Assembly (NCBI GenBank): GCA_030656535.1
Contig: JAUSPL010000107.1
Location: forward strand, 1-26,895
DNA from: Gemmobacter sp.
GTDB lineage: Bacteria > Pseudomonadota > Alphaproteobacteria > Rhodobacterales > Rhodobacteraceae
Length of the DNA: 26,895 nt
Direction: 5' to 3'
Program-made: the position numbers and the translations under genes
Shown here: piece after piece, positions 22,306-26,895 of the stretch
Position numbering within the stretch: position 1 is the stretch's first letter
Layout of the letters: each line of letters opens with the position of its first letter
The notes under the pieces: generated by a model
Seen by the model: only the letters and a program-made list of their open reading frames with translations
What the model was told of the DNA's origin: nothing
Databases searched by the model: none

Positions 22306-23023
22306 AGCGCTGCAACACCGCCAGTGCCTGAGTCAGATCAATCGCGCCGTCGTAAAGCGCCCGACCGGAAATCGCCCCGGCAATCACGCCAGTATCGCGT
22401 AGTGCGATCAGATCGGCGATCGACGACACCCCGCCGCTGGCAATCACCGGAATGGACACGGCGCGGGCCAGCGCCTCGGTCGCCTCGATGTTGGGGCCCT
22501 GCATGGCACCGTCGCGGTTGATGTCGGTATAGATGATGGCGGCCACACCCGCATCCTCAAAGCTGCGGGCAAGGTCAGTGACCAGAATATCTGTTTCCGT
22601 CGCCCAACCTTTGGTCGCGACCCGTCCGTTGCGGGCGTCGATGCCGACAGCCACGCGACCGGGGTATTCGCGTGCGGCCAGCCGCACAAGATCAGGGTCC
22701 TCCACGGCCACCGTGCCCAGGATCACCCGCGCAAGACCCCGGTCCAGCCAGGTCGCAATGGTCGCCATATCGCGAATGCCGCCCCCAAGCTGACACGGCA
22801 CAGTGACGCGCGACAGGATCGATTCAACCGCAGCCGCATTGACCGGGGTCCCCGCAAAAGCGCCGTTCAGATCGACAAGGTGGATCCATTCGCACCCTGC
22901 CGCCTGAAACGCCGCGGCCTGTGCTGCGGGATCGTCATTGAACACGGTCGCATGATCCATTGCACCGCGCAACAAGCGCACGCATTGACCATCCTTCAGG
23001 TCGATAGCGGGGAAAAGGATCAT
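22304..23023 (-). CDS. hisA: ProFAR isomerase (phosphoribosylformimino-AICAR-P isomerase)
   Basis: A 239-residue TIM-barrel isomerase that opens the aminoaldose ring of ProFAR to give PRFAR, the substrate of HisF/HisH. The catalytic pair is Asp8 (LFPAIDLKDG) and Asp129 (VGIDARNG), near the known positions 8 and 127. Phosphate-binding GGGIRD and IASGGVSS are intact. The start at 23023 has AGGAG 7 bases upstream; a longer in-frame ATG at 23248 would run back through the DUF2147 gene. The neighbours on both sides are on the opposite strand, so hisA may be read alone or from far upstream. Confidence 0.97.
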   Translation of the reverse strand: MILFPAIDLKDGQCVRLLRGAMDHATVFNDDPAAQAAAFQAAGCEWIHLVDLNGAFAGTPVNAAAVESILSRVTVPCQLGGGIRDMATIATWLDRGLARVILGTVAVEDPDLVRLAAREYPGRVAVGIDARNGRVATKGWATETDILVTDLARSFEDAGVAAIIYTDINRDGAMQGPNIEATEALARAVSIPVIASGGVSSIADLIALRDTGVIAGAISGRALYDGAIDLTQALAVLQR

Positions 23024-23126
23024 TTCGGGCTCCTGTTCAAACTGGGGGCTGTGTGCCATGTGACCGCGCCGACGGCAAGCCGTACGGGGCATCCGCCACG
23101 TCACCCTTGCCTGAATCCCGGCACAG

Positions 23127-23132
23127 GATAAT
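23127..23132 (+). promoter_or_regulatory. possible -10 box of the DUF2147 gene
   Basis: GATAAT, five of six matches to TATAAT, lies 46-51 bases upstream of the DUF2147 ATG. No convincing -35 stands 16-18 bases upstream, so the call is tentative. Confidence 0.3.
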
Positions 23133-23177
23133 GCTTCGTCCATCGCGGCACTGAACCGCGCCTTGGGAGGGGAAATC

Positions 23178-23543
23178 ATGAAATTCGCAGTTGTCGCAGC
23201 CTTGATAGCCTTGGCAGGACCGGCAGTGGCCGACCCGGTGCTGGGCACGTGGAAAACCCAAGAGGACGACGGCGCTTATGCCCATGTCGAAATGGCACCT
23301 TGCGGCGCGGCGATCTGTGGCGTGATCAAACGGAGCTTCCGGGGGACTGCGGAATACCAATCGGAAAACGTCGGGAAAAAGCTGGTGATCGACATGCAGC
23401 CGCAGGGCGGTGGCAAATATGCCGGTCAGGTCTGGCGACCGTCCAACAACAAGATTTACACAGGCAAGATCGAATTGTCGGGCGACAGTTTGCGGTTGGC
23501 GGGATGTGTGGCGGGCGGGCTTATCTGTTCGAAACAGACCTAG
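23178..23543 (+). CDS. DUF2147 family secreted protein, apparently shortened at the C-terminus
   Basis: A 121-residue protein with a signal peptide (about 1-19, ending GPAVA, cleavage before DPVLGTW). It matches DUF2147 by DPVLGTWKT, a middle CGAAICGVI and the C-terminal GCVAGGLICSKQT. Members are periplasmic or exported proteins of unknown reaction with a lipocalin-like beta fold. GGGAGGGG precedes the ATG at 23178. Relatives usually end in QTWxR; here the codon after QT is TAG. The following codons would read A-R-V-K and then a second TAG at 23556-23558. The gene thus looks like a full DUF2147 frame with Trp (TGG) changed to amber. Loss of five residues may be tolerated. It lies on the opposite strand between hisH and hisA. 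Confidence 0.85.
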   Translation: MKFAVVAALIALAGPAVADPVLGTWKTQEDDGAYAHVEMAPCGAAICGVIKRSFRGTAEYQSENVGKKLVIDMQPQGGGKYAGQVWRPSNNKIYTGKIELSGDSLRLAGCVAGGLICSKQT

Positions 23544-23747
23544 GCGCGGGTAAAATAGGCCGCAGCCGCCGGACCGGCTCTGGCACGACGCATCGGCAAC
23601 GCGCGCGCGCCGTTGTCAGTGGGCTGCTTCAAGCACACCCGACAAGGGAGAACGGGCAGGCGGTTGGTGCCGCCTGAACAGAGCGGAACAGATCGACACA
23701 TCGGGTGGCACAGGGCGCGTCGTTGAACATGCGCCGCCAAGGTGCGT

Positions 23748-24386
23748 CTAGGGACGCCAACGCAGGAAATTCCCGATCAGGCGCAGCCCCGTCGCCTGGG
23801 ACTTTTCGGGGTGGAACTGGGTTCCGACAATGGTGTCGCGACCAACGATGGCCGTAATCGGCCCGGCGTAATCGACATGCGCCAAAAGATGCGCCGGGTT
23901 CTCGGTCCGAAACTGGTAGGAATGGACAAAGTAGGCGTGATCGCCGGTGGCTATGCCATCCAGAACCGGATGGGCGCTGTCGATCACCAGATCGTTCCAG
24001 CCCATGTGCGGCACCTTGAAACTGGGGTTGGACGGCACGATACGGGTCACCTCGCCACCGATCCAGCCAAAGCCCTGAGTGTCGTGATATTCCCGGCCCC
24101 AGGTCGCCAGCATCTGCATGCCCACACAGATACCCAAGAACGGCACGGCGCGGACCGTGACTGCATCGCGGATCGCCTCGTACAGACCGACGTGGTCTGA
24201 CAAGGCCTGACGACACGCCGGGAACGCCCCGTCGCCCGGCAAGACCACGCGGTCGGCCCGGGCCACGTCTTCCGGGTGCGACGACACCAGAACATCGCCG
24301 CCGCCGACCTCGACCGCCATGCGCTGAAATGCCTTTTCGGCCGAGTGAAGATTGCCGCTGTCGTAATCAACAAGCACGGTCAGCAT
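23748..24386 (-). CDS. hisH: imidazole glycerol phosphate synthase glutaminase subunit
   Basis: A 212-residue class I glutamine amidotransferase that makes ammonia from glutamine for HisF. The catalytic triad is Cys87 in GICVGMQML with His192 and Glu194 in QFHPEKS. The N-terminus (VLVDYDSGNLHSAEKAF) and the GDGAFPA oxyanion region are as expected. AAAGG lies about 8 bases before the ATG at 24386. It follows hisB by 96 bases and is separated from hisA by about 0.7 kb containing the opposite-strand DUF2147 gene. Confidence 0.97.
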   Translation of the reverse strand: MLTVLVDYDSGNLHSAEKAFQRMAVEVGGGDVLVSSHPEDVARADRVVLPGDGAFPACRQALSDHVGLYEAIRDAVTVRAVPFLGICVGMQMLATWGREYHDTQGFGWIGGEVTRIVPSNPSFKVPHMGWNDLVIDSAHPVLDGIATGDHAYFVHSYQFRTENPAHLLAHVDYAGPITAIVGRDTIVGTQFHPEKSQATGLRLIGNFLRWRP

Positions 24387-24482
24387 GACGGGACCTTTCG
24401 GGCAGAATCGTCGACCTCTGGCGCGGGTTGACGCGCGAAAGCGTTCGGCGGTGGAAACGGGTCTGGCTGCAACGTCAGGGCG

Positions 24483-25070
24483 TCACAGTGTTCCCTTGGT
24501 TGACGGGATGTCATCCGCCTTGCGCGGGTCGGTTTCAACCGCATCACGCAGCGCGCGGGCGACGGCCTTGAAGGCGGCCTCGGCGATATGGTGGCTGTTG
24601 AAACCGGCACCTTGGGTGACATGCAAGGTGATGCCGCCATGGCTGGACAGCGCCTGAAAAAACTCGCGCACCAGTTCGGTGTCGAACGTCCCGATCTTCT
24701 GGGTTGGAAAGTTGAGGTCCCAGACAAGGTATGGCCGACCCGACAGATCCAGCGCCGCCGTGACGCGGGCATCATCCATCGGCAGGATGCAAGACCCATA
24801 GCGCCGGATGCCGCGCTTGTCGCCCAACGCCTTGATCAGGGCTTGACCCAAGGCAATACCGACGTCCTCGACAGTGTGGTGGTCGTCGATGTGCAGATCG
24901 CCGGACGCATTGATCGTCATGTCGATCAGGGAATGCCGCGCAAGCTGATCCAGCATGTGGTCAAAGAACCCCACGCCAGTCGCGTTGTCATAGCGGCCCG
25001 TGCCGTCCAGCCCCACCGTGACGGTGATATCGGTTTCGGCGGTTTTTCGGGTTATGGTGGCCTTGCGCAT
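24483..25070 (-). CDS. hisB: imidazoleglycerol-phosphate dehydratase
   Basis: A 195-residue manganese enzyme that dehydrates imidazole glycerol phosphate to imidazole acetol phosphate. The duplicated metal-binding His motifs are intact: DDHHTVEDVG and FNSHHIAEAAFK, along with GVGFFDHMLDQLARH. It is the monofunctional form without a histidinol phosphatase domain. GGAG lies 7 bases before the ATG at 25070. It is the first gene of the his cluster and has a recognisable promoter just upstream. Confidence 0.97.
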   Translation of the reverse strand: MRKATITRKTAETDITVTVGLDGTGRYDNATGVGFFDHMLDQLARHSLIDMTINASGDLHIDDHHTVEDVGIALGQALIKALGDKRGIRRYGSCILPMDDARVTAALDLSGRPYLVWDLNFPTQKIGTFDTELVREFFQALSSHGGITLHVTQGAGFNSHHIAEAAFKAVARALRDAVETDPRKADDIPSTKGTL

Positions 25071-25099
25071 CGGCGGCTCCGTTCGCTTTTGTCGGTTGG

Positions 25100-25128
25100 G
25101 TTATAGGCGGCAGGGGCGGACATGGAAA
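25100..25128 (-). promoter_or_regulatory. promoter of the his cluster
   Basis: On the minus strand TTTCCA (25128-25123) and TATAAC (25105-25100) stand 17 bases apart, four and five matches to the sigma-70 consensus. The -10 ends about 30 bases before the hisB ATG, so the leader would be very short, leaving no room for a his attenuator. Confidence 0.5.
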
Positions 25129-25187
25129 GAGGCGGGCGTGACGTGGACAAGGAATGAGCGTAAGCTGGGCATTAAAGAGGACCGTCC

Positions 25188-26471
25188 ATGCCGATGACTG
25201 CGCTGATAGGCAGCAGGATCCGTGAACACCGCATCCTTGCCGGACTGCGGCAGGCCGAACTTGCACAGGCTGCCGGGATCTCGGCGTCTTATCTGAACCT
25301 CATCGAACACAATCGCCGCCGGGTGGCGGGTGATCTGCTGACACGGCTCGCGCAGGCGATCAGGGTCGATCTTGCCACGTTGACGGGTGCCACTCAAAGC
25401 GCGATTGTCGATCGCCTGCGTGAAGCCGCAGCCGCAGCCGGCCCCGGCCCCGAAGCTGACCGCGCCGAGGACTTTGCCGGCCGGTTCCCCGGTTGGGCGG
25501 CCCTGGTCATCGCCCAGCAAGACCGGATTGCCCAGATGGAGCGATCGCTGGAATCACTGAGCGACCGGATGAGCCATGACCCGCACCTGTCGGCCTCGTT
25601 GCACGAACTGCTGTCAGCGGCGGCCTCGGTGCGATCAACAGCCGCAATTCTCGCCGATACGCCCGACATAGAACCCGATTGGCGCGAACGGTTTCAGCGC
25701 AATCTGGCCGATGACAGCACCCGGCTTTCGGCTGGTGCAGAGGCGCTGGTCGGGTATCTGGACGGTGTGGCCGCCGAAGAAACCGGGATCGCCGCGCCGC
25801 AAGAAGAGCTTGAGGCATGGCTGGACGCAAAAGGCTGGCACTTGCCCGAACTTGAACGCGGGATCGCGCCCGAGATACTGATCGGCGGGGCGGTCGACCT
25901 TGCCAGTCAGGCGGCCCGGCACATGGCCCGCGACTGGCTGACCACATATGCGCAGGATGCGGTCAGCCTGCCGCTTGCCCCGCTGATGGATGCCATCGCA
26001 CAGGGCGACATTGACCCCGGACGGCTTGCCAAGCGGTTTGGCGTGGACCCGGCTGCGGTGTTCCGCCGGCTTGCGTGTTTGCCTGCCGAAGCCGGTGCCA
26101 TCGGGCTTGTGGTTTGCGACGGTTCCGGCACCTTGGTGTCGCGCAAACCGTTGGCGGGGTTTGCGCTGCCCCGCTTTGGCGCGGCTTGCCCGTTGTGGCC
26201 GCTGTATCTGGCGCTGTCGCGCCCTGCGGTGCCGGTTCGTGCGCGGGTGGAAATGGCCGGGCGCACCGCCAAGCGTTTCCTGACCTATGCCTTTTGCCAA
26301 CCCGCCTATCCCGAAGGCTTTGACGCGCCGCCTATTCTGCGGGCCTATATGCTGATCTTGCCAGATGACAGCACTGCGGCAGCGCAGCCCATCGGGACGT
26401 CGTGCCGCATTTGTCCACGGTCGCGGTGTTACGCCCGCCGCGAGCCCGCAATCATGGCCGAAGGGGGCTAG
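25188..26471 (+). CDS. XRE-family regulator of the short-chain fatty acyl type (ScfR/RamB-like)
   Basis: A 427-residue cytoplasmic transcription factor. The helix-turn-helix is at about residues 8-62 (LAGLRQAELAQAAGISASYLNLIEHN). The middle region carries helices including IAQQDRIAQMERSLESLSDRM, possibly a coiled coil. The C-terminal half matches the DUF2083 sensor domain of regulators of propionate, acetate and short-chain acyl-CoA use. It ends with a cysteine cluster (Cys406, Cys409, Cys414 in SCRICPRSRC), a possible metal site. GAGGA lies 7 bases before the ATG at 25188. It is divergent from hisB and convergent with hemE; no acyl-CoA pathway genes are in view. Confidence 0.9.
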   Translation: MPMTALIGSRIREHRILAGLRQAELAQAAGISASYLNLIEHNRRRVAGDLLTRLAQAIRVDLATLTGATQSAIVDRLREAAAAAGPGPEADRAEDFAGRFPGWAALVIAQQDRIAQMERSLESLSDRMSHDPHLSASLHELLSAAASVRSTAAILADTPDIEPDWRERFQRNLADDSTRLSAGAEALVGYLDGVAAEETGIAAPQEELEAWLDAKGWHLPELERGIAPEILIGGAVDLASQAARHMARDWLTTYAQDAVSLPLAPLMDAIAQGDIDPGRLAKRFGVDPAAVFRRLACLPAEAGAIGLVVCDGSGTLVSRKPLAGFALPRFGAACPLWPLYLALSRPAVPVRARVEMAGRTAKRFLTYAFCQPAYPEGFDAPPILRAYMLILPDDSTAAAQPIGTSCRICPRSRCYARREPAIMAEGG

Positions 26472-26476
26472 CCCCC
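26463..26476. terminator. 14-base perfect palindrome across the ScfR-type stop codon
   Basis: GGGGGCTAGCCCCC reads the same on both strands and contains the TAG stop. As RNA it would form a 5-base GC stem with a CTAG loop. Lying between convergent genes, it could serve as a two-way terminator, but no T-tract follows. Confidence 0.4.
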
Positions 26477-26530
26477 CAATTCATGCTTGTGCGCAAACCC
26501 GCCCCAGAGCGCCTGTGATGACGTCGGACG

Positions 26531-26561
26531 GATCAGTCACAGATCAGCCACAGATCAGCCG
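26531..26561. repeat. 11-base tandem repeat at the hemE 3' end
   Basis: The unit GATCAGYCACA is present at 26531-26541 and 26542-26552, and a partial third copy starts at 26553 and contains the hemE stop codon. It is a small direct repeat, probably a slippage product, between convergent genes. Confidence 0.6.
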
Positions 26562-26895
26562 TTGCGAATGGTTTCGATCATCAACGCGACGTTGTCAGGA
26601 TTTGCGTCAGGGGTGATTCCGTGGCCAAGGTTGAAGATATGCGGCCCCTTGGAAAACGCCTTTACGATGCGGCGGGTTTCATCAATCAGCGCCTGTCCGC
26701 CAGTGACCATGTGTCGCGGGTCCAGGTTCCCCTGGACGCATCCGTCCACCTGGACATGGGCCGCCGCCCAATCAGCGCTGACCGAATTGTCGATGGCCAC
26801 GCAATCGGCCCCGGTGGCCTGTGCAAAGCCGATATAGCCATCCCCTGCCTCGCGCGGGAACGCGATCACCGGAATACCGGGGTGACGGGCCTTGA
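26555..26895 (-). CDS. hemE: uroporphyrinogen decarboxylase, C-terminal part (cut by window edge)
   Basis: The last 113 or so residues of HemE, which removes four carboxyl groups from uroporphyrinogen III to give coproporphyrinogen III in heme and chlorophyll synthesis. The frame is open to the window edge and reads KARHPGIPVIAFPREAG at the cut. It then shows VQGNLDP and the typical end FNLGHGITPDANPDNVALMI. The N-terminal part and start codon lie outside. It is convergent with the ScfR-type regulator, with an 83-base gap that holds a palindrome and a short tandem repeat. Confidence 0.96.
   Translation of the reverse strand, partial: KARHPGIPVIAFPREAGDGYIGFAQATGADCVAIDNSVSADWAAAHVQVDGCVQGNLDPRHMVTGGQALIDETRRIVKAFSKGPHIFNLGHGITPDANPDNVALMIETIRNG

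Noticed and set aside
23024..23248. N-terminal extension of hisA from an ATG at 23248
   Set aside because: It would run antisense through the DUF2147 start and add 75 residues before the normal HisA N-terminus; ATG at 23023 has AGGAG upstream.
25071..25187. His leader peptide or attenuator before hisB
   Set aside because: The predicted leader is only about 20 bases, with no run of histidine codons and no terminator-antiterminator pair.

Overview
This is a GC-rich window with dense, short-spaced operons. The gene content is typical of an alphaproteobacterium of the Rhodobacteraceae (Roseobacter-type): a heterotetrameric sarcosine oxidase soxBDAG, a hisB-hisH-hisA-hisF-hisE histidine cluster, a ScfR-type XRE regulator with a DUF2083-like C-terminus, hemE, and a sulfide:quinone oxidoreductase operon. 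The family-level assignment is an inference from gene content and protein resemblance; no rRNA or other marker RNA gene is present.

Layout. (1) 1-3849, minus strand: an operon read sqr > DUF2892 membrane protein > RND periplasmic adaptor > RND permease, the last running off the left edge. A perfect ATTC-N8-GAAT element abuts a TATAAT box upstream of sqr and suggests control by a SqrR/BigR-type persulfide sensor. (2) 3934-4546: about 0.6 kb with no convincing gene. (3) 4573-10357, minus strand: a seven-gene operon made of a complete polar-amino-acid-type ABC importer (binding protein, two permeases, ATPase) followed by a DUF6282 amidohydrolase-like protein, a dihydropyrimidinase/hydantoinase and a DUF3830 cyclophilin-like protein. 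This looks like an uptake and ring-opening module for a cyclic amide or imide whose substrate is unknown. (4) 10705-12057, plus strand: a divergent FAD amine-oxidase-like protein. (5) 12228-17245, plus strand: soxB-soxD-soxA-soxG, overlapping or closely spaced, for oxidative demethylation of sarcosine to glycine with transfer of the C1 unit to tetrahydrofolate.

(6) 17312-25070, minus strand: hisB, hisH, hisA, hisF, hisE and a poorly characterised LpxL-like protein coupled to hisE. The series is interrupted by two plus-strand genes: a DUF2147 secreted protein between hisH and hisA, and a 753-residue RTX calcium-binding protein between hisA and hisF. The DUF2147 frame appears to have lost its last five residues to an amber codon. 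(7) 25188-26471, plus strand: the ScfR-type regulator, divergent from hisB. (8) 26555-26895, minus strand: the C-terminal end of hemE.

The parts most likely to hold undescribed biology are the ABC/DUF6282/hydantoinase/DUF3830 operon and the sulfide-responsive RND operon. The other points of interest are the RTX gene set inside the histidine cluster and the hisE-coupled LpxL-like protein.
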